Assembly: GCF_014207135.1 (NCBI RefSeq)
Contig: NZ_JACHCC010000010.1
Coordinates: 62,001 to 126,000, forward strand
Reading direction: 5' to 3'
DNA: 64,000 nucleotides
Source: Pedobacter cryoconitis
GTDB taxonomy: Bacteria > Bacteroidota > Bacteroidia > Sphingobacteriales > Sphingobacteriaceae
Below, in pieces: positions 8,537-17,960 of the stretch. Position 1 is the first letter of the stretch. Each line of letters starts with the position of its first letter. The notes beneath the pieces are model-generated. The model was not told the origin of the DNA and did no database searches. It saw only the letters and a list, made by a program, of their open reading frames with translations. The translations under genes and the position numbers were made by a program.

Positions 8537-10027
8537 TTATCTGCTAACCCCTGTAAAAGTTATCACACCCGATGCTGGTACCGTTATTTCAAAAGTTCCA
8601 TTTGATTTGCTGTTTAATGGTGTACTGTTCTGCCATCTGGTATTATTTGCAGTGGTCTGATAAGCATTTAGTGTACCAGCAGTGAATCCGTCTAATTTTA
8701 GTTTACAGATTACTATCTGCTGACCAGGATTAATTGCAATCAGGCTGAATTTTCCACTTACAGGATCTTTATAGGCAGATATTTTTAAAGTAGAATTGTT
8801 CTTCAGGCCAGCATCAAAACGGATATAACCTGGACGGATTGCTCTTGAAAATTGTCCCATGATATCATAGGTTTTGGGGAATTCTAGGCTGCCATCGCTA
8901 TTCGTGCCAATCAACGACTCATTATTTTTAATAGCCAGCATACCCAGCCAGTAAACAAATGCATTGACATTACATTCTGCAAGGAACTTGTGCATGCTTG
9001 TCGCTAGTTTTAATCCACCAACTATGGATCCGTCATAAGTACCACCATCGTCAGAAGTTTCTGTCAGCCAGACTGGTTTATTACCCGTGCTGAAAGACCA
9101 GGTTTTTGGATTCTGATTTAGTCCACGTTTACCTAATATGAGATCACCTATTTCTACATAACCATGTCCGGCAAGAATATCTACATTGCTTTTATCCATT
9201 CCTGCAAGAAACGAATTAGCTGTTCCCCATGCGGCATTTTCTGAAGAAATAATTTTTGTACCAGTCAAACCCGCTGAATTTAGGGCAGGGCGAAGATTGA
9301 TTGTTACAAATTCACCCAGATGTTTGGAATCCCAGTAAGATGCATCCCAGTCAGAGAAGATATTCTCTGGTTCATTACTTGGCGAAACTGCGTAAAAATT
9401 AACTCCTTCCTGTTGATAGGCTTTCGTAAACCCTGCTATATAACGGGCAAAATCTGTTGAGCAGCAACTGAAATTTAGTCCATTGAAATTTTTGCCGCTT
9501 TCAGATCCGGGATTAGTTTTCATATACAAGGGAGGTGTCCAGGCACTGGCAAAGGTGATGGGCAACTGGTAACGTTCTTTTGCTTTCTTCAGGATCCATA
9601 ACTGCCCGATCTGTTCTTTCTGATCATCAGTTAACTTTTTGTATTCAGCACCATTGATATCCATATCAATGTCCGAACCAGCTGGTTTAATGGTCACCTC
9701 ACCGGTTTGCTTGTTAAACGGATAACTGCGGATGATTTTTCCACGGATAATAGTGAGCTGTAAACCTGTTTCTCCCCAGAGATAATTCATAATACTATCT
9801 CTTTTAGGAGATTCGAAAAACGGTGTAATACGTCCTCCAAATGCTCCAAAACCCTCAATTCTCTGATAAGTTTTGTTCCAGGTCAGGGTGATGTCGGCAG
9901 TGTCCTTAGCGACTTCTACGGCATCAGGTCTTGCTGAGCTGACTGCTTTGTTCAGGGCTGTGTTCTCCTTCTTACAGGACAAGGCCATTACGGCCGGCAT
10001 GATAAAGATAAATGCTGATTTGTTCAT
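8537..10027 (-). CDS. Glycoside hydrolase family 30 lipoprotein (glucuronoxylanase/glucosylceramidase-like)
   Basis: 496 residues from the ATG at 10025-10027; an upstream in-frame TTG is rejected because the ATG starts right before a good lipoprotein signal (MALSC, Cys18). The (beta/alpha)8 barrel begins at IEGFGAFGG. The acid/base is Glu219 in SPSNEPE and the nucleophile is Glu323 in WLTETSD, both conserved. A C-terminal beta domain (about 400-496) follows, as in GH30_8 xylanases. A surface or periplasmic glycanase is expected; substrate not determinable. No SusCD pair adjoins it. Confidence 0.88.
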   Translation of the reverse strand: MNKSAFIFIMPAVMALSCKKENTALNKAVSSARPDAVEVAKDTADITLTWNKTYQRIEGFGAFGGRITPFFESPKRDSIMNYLWGETGLQLTIIRGKIIRSYPFNKQTGEVTIKPAGSDIDMDINGAEYKKLTDDQKEQIGQLWILKKAKERYQLPITFASAWTPPLYMKTNPGSESGKNFNGLNFSCCSTDFARYIAGFTKAYQQEGVNFYAVSPSNEPENIFSDWDASYWDSKHLGEFVTINLRPALNSAGLTGTKIISSENAAWGTANSFLAGMDKSNVDILAGHGYVEIGDLILGKRGLNQNPKTWSFSTGNKPVWLTETSDDGGTYDGSIVGGLKLATSMHKFLAECNVNAFVYWLGMLAIKNNESLIGTNSDGSLEFPKTYDIMGQFSRAIRPGYIRFDAGLKNNSTLKISAYKDPVSGKFSLIAINPGQQIVICKLKLDGFTAGTLNAYQTTANNTRWQNSTPLNSKSNGTFEITVPASGVITFTGVSR

Positions 10028-10258
10028 GGTTAAATAATTGTTTTTCAAGTATCAGTTATTGCTATTAATTAAATATTAAGATAATGAGATTAATTAAGTC
10101 TGTCAAAAAAGTAAAAAAAACAACATGAGAACCAGTTTATCCGGTCAGTTGATCAGCTGAAATGCCGAAAGGCATATACGGCCACATAGTTTGTCGCAAA
10201 CAGCCCCTTTTATTCTGGTTTTGTAATGCTAATTTTAGCTATAACCAAATACATTGAA

Positions 10259-10690
10259 ATGGAAACTATCATATTGGATGAGGATATTCTGGTGTATTGC
10301 ATAACGGCAACCTCTTTTCCTGACGGAGTACAGAAAGCGCATGAGATCTTACATGGTCTTCTTCCTTTTGATGTGCACCGAAAGTACTTTGGTCTTTCGT
10401 GGCCTGATCCTATGGGGAATATTATTTACAAAGCTGCGGCCGAAGAATTGCATCGGGGCGAGTTATCAAAACATCATCTGGAGACAAAAAAAATTGTTAA
10501 AGGCGAATACCTTTGTATAGATATACCAGATTTTATGGACAATATTCAGGCAATCGGTGCGGCATTTCAGCAATTGATACATGACAACAGAATTGCTTCT
10601 GACGGCTTTTGTATTGAATGGTATTTGCCCCAGGATCTTTGTCGTTGTATGGTGAAAATGCAGGAATCAGTCTTTAACCTTAAAATTTAA
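10259..10690 (+). CDS. GyrI-like effector-binding domain protein
   Basis: About 143 residues; an ATG 33 bp upstream (10226) would add MLILAITKYIE, but the downstream Met fits the domain start better. The sequence has the layout of a stand-alone GyrI/AraC-effector small-molecule binding domain: strand 'VYCITATSFPDGVQKAHEIL', a 'YFGLSWPDPMGNIIYKAAAEE' segment and a closing 'FCIEWYLPQ' strand. These domains bind small ligands and are often relatives of MarR/MerR effectors. It is followed 6 bp later by a VOC gene, so they are probably co-transcribed. Function unknown. Confidence 0.65.
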   Translation: METIILDEDILVYCITATSFPDGVQKAHEILHGLLPFDVHRKYFGLSWPDPMGNIIYKAAAEELHRGELSKHHLETKKIVKGEYLCIDIPDFMDNIQAIGAAFQQLIHDNRIASDGFCIEWYLPQDLCRCMVKMQESVFNLKI

Positions 10691-10696
10691 ACGAAA

Positions 10697-11539
10697 ATGA
10701 ACAATTTCATATATCCTTGCCTTATAATTAAAGGCAAAACTGCTGAAGCAGCCGATTTTTATATCGATACTTTTGGAGATGGGAAGGTTGCCCAGACAGC
10801 ACCTTATGTGATACAAATTGAACTGAGTGGACAAAAGCTGATGTTGTTGAATGATGGCCCGCCTTCTATACCTAATCCGGCTATTTCTTTTATGGTGATT
10901 AGTGAAACAGCAGAAGAAACGGAGCGGTACTGGAACAAACTGATAGCAGATGGACAAGTTTTAATGCCTTTAGACAGTTATGACTGGAGTGCGAAGTATG
11001 GTTGGGTACAAGACAAATTTAATATCTCCTGGCAATTGTTTACAGGCAGCAGCAATGAGAATCTGCAGAAATTTTCCCCTATGCTCCTATTTGTCGGGGC
11101 TAATGCGGGCAGGGCTGAAGAGGCGTTACATTTTTATACGAAGTTGTTTCCCGAATCGGCTATTCAGAGTGTTATGAAATATGCTGAAGGTGAGGGAGAT
11201 CGTACGGATTTGATCAAACACGCCCGGTTCAGTATCGATGGTTTTGCAGCCATGGCTATGGACAGTTCGGCGGATCATCATTTTAGTTTTAACGATTCAA
11301 TTTCTCTGGTGGTAGAGTGTGATAACCAGGATGAGATTGATAATTACTGGGATCAGCTCACGGCTGAAGGCGGACATGAAGTTGCCTGCGGCTGGCTGAC
11401 CGACAAGTACGGGGTCAGCTGGCAGATTGTTCCTAAAATATGGGCCAAATTAATGAAAGACCCGGAGCGGGGTCAGCGGGCAATGGAGGCGCTTTGGAAA
11501 ATGAAAAAGGTGATTATTGCTGATCTGGAGAATGCTTAA
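10697..11539 (+). CDS. Two-domain VOC/PhnB-like protein
   Basis: 280 residues made of two PhnB/3-demethylubiquinone methyltransferase-like VOC domains (about 1-120 and 128-275). Each ends with a 'YGV/W..SWQ' motif (DKFNISWQLF and DKYGVSWQIVP). Similar tandem VOC proteins in Bacteroidota are annotated as VOC family proteins without known substrates. The last residues (KMKKVIIADLENA) form the usual amphipathic tail. It probably shares a transcript with the GyrI-like gene upstream. Confidence 0.85.
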   Translation: MNNFIYPCLIIKGKTAEAADFYIDTFGDGKVAQTAPYVIQIELSGQKLMLLNDGPPSIPNPAISFMVISETAEETERYWNKLIADGQVLMPLDSYDWSAKYGWVQDKFNISWQLFTGSSNENLQKFSPMLLFVGANAGRAEEALHFYTKLFPESAIQSVMKYAEGEGDRTDLIKHARFSIDGFAAMAMDSSADHHFSFNDSISLVVECDNQDEIDNYWDQLTAEGGHEVACGWLTDKYGVSWQIVPKIWAKLMKDPERGQRAMEALWKMKKVIIADLENA

Positions 11540-11584
11540 ATGAACGATTGCTAAGGTCTGGGAAATTGTGTAAGCTTGCAATTC

Positions 11585-13063
11585 ATGAAAATTCAAAGCA
11601 AGCTCAGACCGGTCATGTTTGTTGGTACCTCATCGGACGTAGGTAAAAGTGTAATTACTGCCGGATTCTGCCGGATCTTTAAACAGGACGGTTATCATCC
11701 GGCACCTTTTAAAGCACAGAATATGTCGCTGAATAGTTACGCTACGCCGCAGGGGCTGGAAATAGGCCGGGCTCAGGCTGTACAGGCCGAAGCAGCGGGT
11801 ATTCCATGTCATACCGATATGAATCCGGTTCTGCTTAAGCCAACCAATGATCAGACTGCACAGGTTATCCTGAACGGAAAATCTATTGGTAATCAAAGTG
11901 CAAAGGAGTACTTTTTATCTGGTGACCGTACTGCGCTTTTTGTAGAAGTCAGACAAGCCTACGAGCGTCTGGCTTCCCGTTATTCGCCCATTGTTATGGA
12001 AGGCGCGGGGAGTATATCAGAACTTAATCTTAAAAAGCGGGATATTACCAATATGCGGATGGCCATAGCCGCCGGAGCAGCAACTTATCTGATTACAGAT
12101 ATTGACAGAGGAGGGATTTTTGCAAGTCTTTATGGAACAATGGCCTTATTAGAACCTGAAGAAAAAGCTTGTATCAAAGGAATTATTATTAATAAGTTCA
12201 GAGGGGATGCAGCTCTTTTTCAGGATGGGAAAGAGATGATTGAAGAATTATGTGGTGTTCCGGTCATTGGGATTGTCCCTTATTTCAAAGATATTTTTAT
12301 AGAAGAAGAAGATGCCGTGTCGCTCAGACAAAAACGTAACCAGGCAGTAGCTGGTCAGGTGAATATAGCAGTGGTTTTACTCAGCAGGATGTCTAATTTT
12401 ACTGATTTTGACCGCCTGGATAAAGACAGCAGGGTAAACCTGTATTATACGCATACTGTCAAAGGTATTGCTGATGCAGATATTGTTATTCTACCCGGAA
12501 GTAAGAATACGATTGAAGATCTTCAGGAACTCCGTAATAATGGTCTTGCAGATGCAATTATTCTTGCGCATCAGCAGGGTAAAACGGTTATTGGAATTTG
12601 TGGTGGATACCAGATGATGGGCCGGATGATTAAAGATCCGGGGCAAGTCGAATCTGATGCCGGGGAGGTAGCCGGATTGAATATTTTACCTGTAGAAACT
12701 GTATTGCTGAGCGAAAAAATGACCAGACAATGCGTCTTTACTTATAGAGATTTCACCGAAGAATGTATAGGTTATGAGATTCATATGGGCGAAACTAAGG
12801 TTTGCGGTGAGAATAAAGCTGTAGCTTTTCTGGACGGACAGCATCCGGATGGTTGTTTTTTGTCGGAAAAGTGTTGGGGTTCTTACTTGCATGGGATTTT
12901 AGACAATCAGGTGGTTATTAATGATTTGGTTGCTCCATATACAGATATACAGGTAGAATCGGTTGATTATCTGCAATTCCGAAGTGAACAATATGATAAA
13001 TTAGCTGCATTATTGAGAGAAAACCTGGATATTGAACAGGTTTATCAGCAGATCAAAGAATAA
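11585..13063 (+). CDS. cobQ: Cobyric acid synthase (adenosylcobyrinate a,c-diamide amidohydrolase)
   Basis: 492 residues from the ATG at 11585. It amidates four side chains of adenosylcobyrinic acid a,c-diamide using glutamine and ATP. The N-terminal ATPase part has GTSSDVGKS (14-22) and the ribose/corrin region PFKAQNMSLNS. The C-terminal class I glutaminase-like domain has the nucleophile Cys339 in GICGGYQ and a late SYLHGIL His. It heads a four-gene block (cobQ-cobD-cbiB-ATPase) with 8-bp or overlapping junctions. No riboswitch is visible directly upstream. The enzyme that would make its substrate is not in the window, so it probably works on imported or elsewhere-made corrinoid. Confidence 0.95.
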   Translation: MKIQSKLRPVMFVGTSSDVGKSVITAGFCRIFKQDGYHPAPFKAQNMSLNSYATPQGLEIGRAQAVQAEAAGIPCHTDMNPVLLKPTNDQTAQVILNGKSIGNQSAKEYFLSGDRTALFVEVRQAYERLASRYSPIVMEGAGSISELNLKKRDITNMRMAIAAGAATYLITDIDRGGIFASLYGTMALLEPEEKACIKGIIINKFRGDAALFQDGKEMIEELCGVPVIGIVPYFKDIFIEEEDAVSLRQKRNQAVAGQVNIAVVLLSRMSNFTDFDRLDKDSRVNLYYTHTVKGIADADIVILPGSKNTIEDLQELRNNGLADAIILAHQQGKTVIGICGGYQMMGRMIKDPGQVESDAGEVAGLNILPVETVLLSEKMTRQCVFTYRDFTEECIGYEIHMGETKVCGENKAVAFLDGQHPDGCFLSEKCWGSYLHGILDNQVVINDLVAPYTDIQVESVDYLQFRSEQYDKLAALLRENLDIEQVYQQIKE

Positions 13064-13071
13064 ATAATAAT

Positions 13072-14085
13072 ATGCTTCAGGGACACGGAGATGACGGCTA
13101 TCTATACAAACAAGAATTAGCTGCCGATTTTAGTACGAATGTATGGTATGGCGGAGCACCAGATGGGTTAAAAGAGCATCTTTTCCAGCAATGGGAAAAG
13201 GTGCAGCGTTATCCTGAAGTTCTTGCAGAAAGTCTCAGGGAAAAAATAGCTGGATTTTATGGTTTTTCTACCGAGAATATCCTGGTGACTAATGGGAGTA
13301 CGGAGAGTATTTATCTGGTTGCCCAGGCTTTTCAGCAAAGCCGGTCAACGATAACTATCCCTGCCTTTGCAGAATATGAAGATGCTTGCCGCATATTTCA
13401 ACATCAGCTCAGTTTCCTGTCATGGGCAGAACTGGAAAATGAAACTTTGCCTGATACTGATTTATTGTTTATCTGTAATCCCAACAATCCTACCGGGGCA
13501 GTGTTTACGGCTCTGGAGTTAGCGATAACAAACAATCCGGAAATATTATTTATTGTGGATGAAGCATTTATTGAGTTTACTTTTTCTGTTACTTCGGTGA
13601 TTGATTTGGTTAGTAAATATGATAACCTGATTGTTTTAAGGTCTATGACCAAGGCTTATGCTATCCCTGGACTAAGACTTGGATATATTGCAGCTGGTAC
13701 TTCACTGATTGAGCGGTTAAGTTCTTATAAAATGCCCTGGTCTGTGAATACACTGGCTATTGCTGCCGGTCACTACATTTTTGACCATTATGAGAAATTA
13801 CAGTTTCCCGCTGCGCAGGTACTGGCAGACAAAACAGATTTTGTCAATGCACTGGCTGATAGCCCACTCACAGTTTATCCAAGTCATACCCATTTTTTCC
13901 TGGCGAGAACAAATCGGTATACGGCTGCCGCATTAAAGCAGTTTTTACTAAAAGAATTTAATATATTGATCCGTGATGCGGGAAATTTCAGAGGACTTAC
14001 AGAAAGCCATCTTCGTATTGCTACTTTAAACAAGAGTAAAAATCAATTACTGATTAATGCTTTAGCTGAATGGAAACATATATAA
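13072..14085 (+). CDS. cobD: L-threonine-O-3-phosphate decarboxylase (PLP fold type I)
   Basis: 337 residues resembling histidinol-phosphate aminotransferase. It decarboxylates L-threonine phosphate to (R)-1-amino-2-propanol phosphate, the linker of the nucleotide loop. Motifs: NGSTESIYL, NPNNPTG, VDEAF, and the PLP lysine Lys194 in SMTKAYAIPG, then RLGY. Its place between cobQ and cbiB decides the function over a histidine-pathway aminotransferase. It overlaps cbiB by 16 bp. The needed L-threonine kinase is not a PduX homolog here; the P-loop gene two positions downstream is a candidate. Confidence 0.9.
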   Translation: MLQGHGDDGYLYKQELAADFSTNVWYGGAPDGLKEHLFQQWEKVQRYPEVLAESLREKIAGFYGFSTENILVTNGSTESIYLVAQAFQQSRSTITIPAFAEYEDACRIFQHQLSFLSWAELENETLPDTDLLFICNPNNPTGAVFTALELAITNNPEILFIVDEAFIEFTFSVTSVIDLVSKYDNLIVLRSMTKAYAIPGLRLGYIAAGTSLIERLSSYKMPWSVNTLAIAAGHYIFDHYEKLQFPAAQVLADKTDFVNALADSPLTVYPSHTHFFLARTNRYTAAALKQFLLKEFNILIRDAGNFRGLTESHLRIATLNKSKNQLLINALAEWKHI

Positions 14086-15005
14086 TCATTATTATTCCTT
14101 TACTGGCAGGTTATCTGCTGGATCTGATATTTGGCGATCCCGAAGGTCTGCCACATCCGGTCAGACTTTTCGGGAGTCTGATTTCCTTTGCAGAAAAACA
14201 GCTCAATAAAGGCAAATTCAGATTTATTAAGGGGATGCTGATGGTATTGGTTTTATGTTCCGCTACATTTTTTTGTTTTTATTTTCTAATTCATTTCATG
14301 CTCAGTCATAGTGTTCCTGTTTATTTTCTTTTTGCTACAGCATTTGTGTATTATGCGCTGGCTAACAAAGGGTTGATAGCCGAAGGTAAGCAAGTGTTTG
14401 ACGCGCTGAAATATCAGGGGCTGGAAGCAGGGAGGAAACGACTGTCAAGAATTGTCGGACGGGATACTTCCAATCTTGATTCACAGCAGATTCGTGTTGC
14501 AGTACTGGAAACCATGTCGGAAAATCTAAGTGATGGAGTGATTGCTCCATTGTTTTTCTACTTTATAGCTGGTATCCCGGGGATGCTGACTTATAAAATG
14601 ATTAATACCATGGATTCTATGGTAGGGTATCGCAATGACCGTTATGAATATTTTGGCAAGTTTGCCGCCCGTCTGGATGATGTTGCCAACTTTATCCCTG
14701 CTAGAATTACTACAATACTGATGTTATTAGTGACCTTTAGCCTGCGTGGCTGGCGGTTTGTTCTTCAATATGGTCATCAGCATAAAAGTCCTAACGCAGG
14801 TTATCCTGAAGCAGCCCTGGCAGGAATCCTGGATGTACAGTTTGGAGGACCTAATGTGTATCATGGAATACTGGTGGATAAACCTATCATAGGCTCGAAT
14901 AACAGAGAAATCAAACACGAAGAATTTCAAACGGTAAGTAGTATTAATCAGAGTGTATGTTTACTGATGGTATTATCAATGGCGATTTATTTTTTTCAGT
15001 TATAG
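14070..15005 (+). CDS. cbiB: Adenosylcobinamide-phosphate synthase
   Basis: A 311-residue inner-membrane protein with several hydrophobic segments. It attaches aminopropanol phosphate (or ethanolamine phosphate) to cobyric acid. The N-terminal 'DLIFGDPEGLPHPVR' region is the family signature, and the MVGYRNDRYEYFGKFAARLDD-type segment (about 188-208) is present. The start overlaps the end of cobD by 16 bp, indicating translational coupling. Confidence 0.95.
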   Translation: METYIIIIIPLLAGYLLDLIFGDPEGLPHPVRLFGSLISFAEKQLNKGKFRFIKGMLMVLVLCSATFFCFYFLIHFMLSHSVPVYFLFATAFVYYALANKGLIAEGKQVFDALKYQGLEAGRKRLSRIVGRDTSNLDSQQIRVAVLETMSENLSDGVIAPLFFYFIAGIPGMLTYKMINTMDSMVGYRNDRYEYFGKFAARLDDVANFIPARITTILMLLVTFSLRGWRFVLQYGHQHKSPNAGYPEAALAGILDVQFGGPNVYHGILVDKPIIGSNNREIKHEEFQTVSSINQSVCLLMVLSMAIYFFQL

Positions 15006-15014
15006 CAGCTGTTC

Positions 15015-15554
15015 ATGATTAGCTTACCCGGTAAATATATTATCAGCGGAGGTCCGGGGTCTGGAAAGTCGACTCTGATTACCGAACTGGAACAAATGGG
15101 CTATTTTTGTTCGGAGGAAGTATCCAGGAAGATGATTATACAGGAAACAGCGAAAGGCTCTTCATGTCTGCCCTGGTTGGATATTTCTTGTTTTTCAACT
15201 AAGGTTCTGGCTGATATGATCACTGCCTGGGAGCAGGTACCAGCAGACCTGGTCTCTTTTTTTGACAGGGGTATTCCTGATATTATGGCTTACCTGAAGG
15301 TCGCCGGACTGGAAGTAACACCAGCTTATTATGCAGCTTTAGCTGGACATCCTTATCAACAGCTGGTTTTTATTCTCCCTCCCTGGGAAGAAATTTATGT
15401 ACATGACAGTGAACGCTGGCAGAGTTTTGAAGAAGCGGCCGGTATTCATTCGGCTATCCGGGAAACTTATATCTCTTGCGGATTTGAAATTGTTGATGTA
15501 CCTAAACTATCAGCATCTCAGCGTGCTGCTTATGTACTGGATTTTATCAAATAA
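15015..15554 (+). CDS. P-loop ATPase/kinase-like protein in the cobamide operon
   Basis: 179 residues with a Walker A motif GGPGSGKST (12-20), a FDRGIPD segment resembling the substrate/Mg site of small nucleotide-kinase-like proteins (AAA_28, COG3911-like) and an R-containing lid region. It is 9 bp downstream of cbiB, the last gene before the cobalamin riboswitch. The family has no firm function to my knowledge. Since CobD needs L-threonine phosphate and no PduX is visible, this protein could be the L-threonine kinase, as has been shown for an unrelated kinase (BluE) in Rhodobacter. That role is inference from gene order only. Confidence 0.8.
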   Translation: MISLPGKYIISGGPGSGKSTLITELEQMGYFCSEEVSRKMIIQETAKGSSCLPWLDISCFSTKVLADMITAWEQVPADLVSFFDRGIPDIMAYLKVAGLEVTPAYYAALAGHPYQQLVFILPPWEEIYVHDSERWQSFEEAAGIHSAIRETYISCGFEIVDVPKLSASQRAAYVLDFIK

Positions 15555-15587
15555 TAAACAACATTCATCATTTTCATTTTTTTCTGT

Positions 15588-15743
15588 TAGGTTTGCATCA
15601 ATAAGGCAACATTTTGTATGAAATGTTTTAATAGGGAATCTGGTGTGAATCCAGAACAGTCTCCGCTACTGTAAACCTCAGTTTTGAGGAAGTCAGAAAA
15701 CCTGCCATATAACTAGTTATTAAATGCTTTCGGAAGAAAGGCT
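15588..15743 (+). promoter_or_regulatory. Cobalamin riboswitch upstream of btuFCD-btuB
   Basis: It shows the conserved core GGGAATCTGGTGTGAATCC-type segment (from 15634), CTCCGCTACTGTAA (15661-15674), a short CCTCA/TGAGG hairpin, and the B12-box remnant AGTCAGAAAACCTGCC (15691-15706). A downstream hairpin starts with ATGCTTTCG (15724-15732) and its arm GAAAGGC ends at 15742. Its loop CGGA (15731-15734) is complementary to TCCG in the core (15662-15665), as expected of the L5-L13 kissing loop. The hairpin ends 8 nt before the btuF ATG, so ligand binding would hide the start region. The P7 region is short, like a compact Cbl-II form. Confidence 0.9.
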
Positions 15744-15750
15744 AAACTTT

Positions 15751-16920
15751 ATGATGAGAAAACTAAATTATCGTTCTTTCAGCGGAATACTTCCCTGTCT
15801 GATATTATCCCTGTTGCTGATTACCTCTTGTAAACAGCAACCATCTGGTCAAAAACACACCTCTGCAAAAACCGGCAGTGCAGAAATTAAATATGCTAAA
15901 GGATTTAATATAGATTATTACGATACCTATAAACTGGTGAGTATCTATTCTGGCTCAGGCGCTCATGCTGATACTGTTCAGTATGTGCTTCTGAAAAAAG
16001 GAGTTAAAGCTCCTGAAGGTTATAAAAAAGCGCAGCTGATACAGATTCCTGTTAAAAGTTTAGTAGCCATGTCTTCTATGCATATTGCATTGGCGGAATT
16101 TGCAGGTTCTGCTGATGCGATTACTGGCCTGGGCAGTATGTTATATGTAAACTCTCCGGCGGTAAGAAAAAATATAGCCGCTGGTAAAGTGAAGGAAATC
16201 GGGATAGATGGTACCATGAACAACGAAATATTGATTAGCATGAAACCTGATCTGGTGATGGTCATGGGGAACCCCGATGCTAAATTCAACAAATATGAAA
16301 CACTGACCGGAGCAGGAGTACCGGTAATGCTGAATTCGGAATGGCTGGAAACCACACCTCTTGGCAGGGCAGAATGGGTGAAGCTGATGGCTGCATTAAT
16401 GGATAAAGAGACACTGGTCAATGCGAAATTTGAGGCAGTAGAAAAAGAATATAACCGTTTGGCCGAAATTGGTAGAAAAGCAGTTAGTTTTCCAACTGTA
16501 ATTGTTAATATGCCTTATAAAGGGACCTGGTATGTGCCCGATGGGGATAACTATATGGTGAAGTTTCTTAAGGATGCAGGTGCCAGCTACAAATGGGCTG
16601 ATGCACATGGAAAGGGGAGTATGCCGTTCAATTTTGAAGCTGTTGCTCCAATCGCATTAAAAGCTGATTTCTGGATAAATACAGGAACTATGCAATCTAA
16701 AAATGAGATCAAAGCTACGGATACCCGTTTTGCTGATTTCAGAGCTTTCAAAACCGGTCAGATTTATAATAACAACAAAAAAGTCAACGATATAGGTTCA
16801 AATGATTACTGGGAGTCGGGTGCTGTTAATCCTCAACTCATCCTGGGTGACCTGATCAAGATTCTTCATCCTGAACTTAAGTTGAATCATGAGCTTGTGT
16901 ATTACAAGCAATTGAATTAA
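15751..16920 (+). CDS. btuF: Corrinoid ABC transporter substrate-binding lipoprotein
   Basis: About 389 residues from the ATG at 15751, chosen because the upstream in-frame ATG (15724) falls inside the riboswitch hairpin. The lipoprotein signal ends in LITSC (Cys27). The rest is a class III (TroA/BtuF-like) two-lobe binding protein with a long central helix, seen in 'LKPDLVMVMGNPD' and 'VNPQLILGDLIKILHPE' segments. It binds cobamides in the periplasm and delivers them to BtuCD. It is directly under a cobalamin riboswitch and followed 11 bp later by btuC. Confidence 0.88.
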   Translation: MMRKLNYRSFSGILPCLILSLLLITSCKQQPSGQKHTSAKTGSAEIKYAKGFNIDYYDTYKLVSIYSGSGAHADTVQYVLLKKGVKAPEGYKKAQLIQIPVKSLVAMSSMHIALAEFAGSADAITGLGSMLYVNSPAVRKNIAAGKVKEIGIDGTMNNEILISMKPDLVMVMGNPDAKFNKYETLTGAGVPVMLNSEWLETTPLGRAEWVKLMAALMDKETLVNAKFEAVEKEYNRLAEIGRKAVSFPTVIVNMPYKGTWYVPDGDNYMVKFLKDAGASYKWADAHGKGSMPFNFEAVAPIALKADFWINTGTMQSKNEIKATDTRFADFRAFKTGQIYNNNKKVNDIGSNDYWESGAVNPQLILGDLIKILHPELKLNHELVYYKQLN

Positions 16921-16931
16921 TTCTCAAACCA

Positions 16932-17960
16932 TTGAATAAGATTAAAATTTTAGTCCTGTTGTCACTGCTGGTGGCAGCGTTTTTACTGGATGTGGCTATG
17001 GGCTCTGTCCATATTCCGCTGAAGGATGTTATCAAAGTTTTATTTACACCTGATGGCGGAAACGATACCTGGGTATATATTATTGAAAAAATCCGGCTGC
17101 CAAAGGCTTTGACTGCAATAATTGTTGGCTGCGGGTTGTCGGTCTGTGGTCTGCAAATGCAGACTTTATTCAGGAATCCCTTAGCTGATTCTTCAGTTTT
17201 AGGTATCACAGCCGGGGCAAGTCTGGGCGTCGCATTAGTCATGCTCTCGGCCGGTAGTATAACCAGTCTTTATACGATTAAAGAACTGGGGATTTCGGGC
17301 AGCTGGTTGATTATACTGGCTTCCTCTCTGGGAGCGGCTCTGATTATGATCCTGATCGTGGGAATTTCTTCTTCTTTAAAAGACAATGTGATTGTTTTGA
17401 TTGTAGGTGTAATGCTTGGTAATATTACATTTTCAGTGATCAGTATCTGGCAATATTTCAGCTCTCCGGAACTGATTAAAGATTATCTGATCTGGACTTT
17501 TGGTTCTCTTGGCGGGGTTACAGGTGGGCAGTTACTAATTCTTGCCATTGTGGTGTCTGCTGGTCTTTTAATTTCTTTTTTATCTTCCAAATTGCTGGAT
17601 GCTTTGCTTTTGGGTGATAATTATGCACGTAGCATGGGGCTGACGGTAAAACGTGCAAGGATCCTGGTTATAGCCAGTACGAGTATTTTAGCAGGAGGAA
17701 TCACTGCCTTCTGCGGACCGATAGGGTTTATCGGTATCGCTGTTCCACATCTGGCCAGGGCATTGTTCGGTACTTCAAATCATCGTATGCTGATACCTGT
17801 CTGCTGTCTGATTGGCACAGTATTGATGCTGGTCTGTGATATTGTAGCACAATTGCCAGGTAGTCAGACTGTACTTCCTATTAATGTGATTACCGCATTG
17901 GTGGGTTCTCCTGTCGTGATCTGGGTTATTGCAGGACCAAAAAAATTAAGGGGGTTCTGA
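16932..17960 (+). CDS. btuC: Corrinoid ABC transporter permease (FecCD family)
   Basis: A 342-residue permease with about ten membrane helices. Typical signatures are LPKALTAIIVG near 55, NPLADSSVLGITAGASLG, the GxxxxF..P motif GPIGFIGIAVPH and the LPINVITALVGSPV end. The likely start codon is TTG (16932), with no ATG nearby in frame. It overlaps btuD by one base (TGATGG). The cluster and riboswitch point to cobalamin rather than siderophore. Confidence 0.92.
   Translation: MNKIKILVLLSLLVAAFLLDVAMGSVHIPLKDVIKVLFTPDGGNDTWVYIIEKIRLPKALTAIIVGCGLSVCGLQMQTLFRNPLADSSVLGITAGASLGVALVMLSAGSITSLYTIKELGISGSWLIILASSLGAALIMILIVGISSSLKDNVIVLIVGVMLGNITFSVISIWQYFSSPELIKDYLIWTFGSLGGVTGGQLLILAIVVSAGLLISFLSSKLLDALLLGDNYARSMGLTVKRARILVIASTSILAGGITAFCGPIGFIGIAVPHLARALFGTSNHRMLIPVCCLIGTVLMLVCDIVAQLPGSQTVLPINVITALVGSPVVIWVIAGPKKLRGF

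Noticed and set aside
15724..15750. ATG at 15724 as start of btuF
   Set aside because: It lies inside the terminal hairpin of the cobalamin riboswitch, and the same ATGCTTTCG occurs in the orphan riboswitch where it leads only to an 11-residue peptide.
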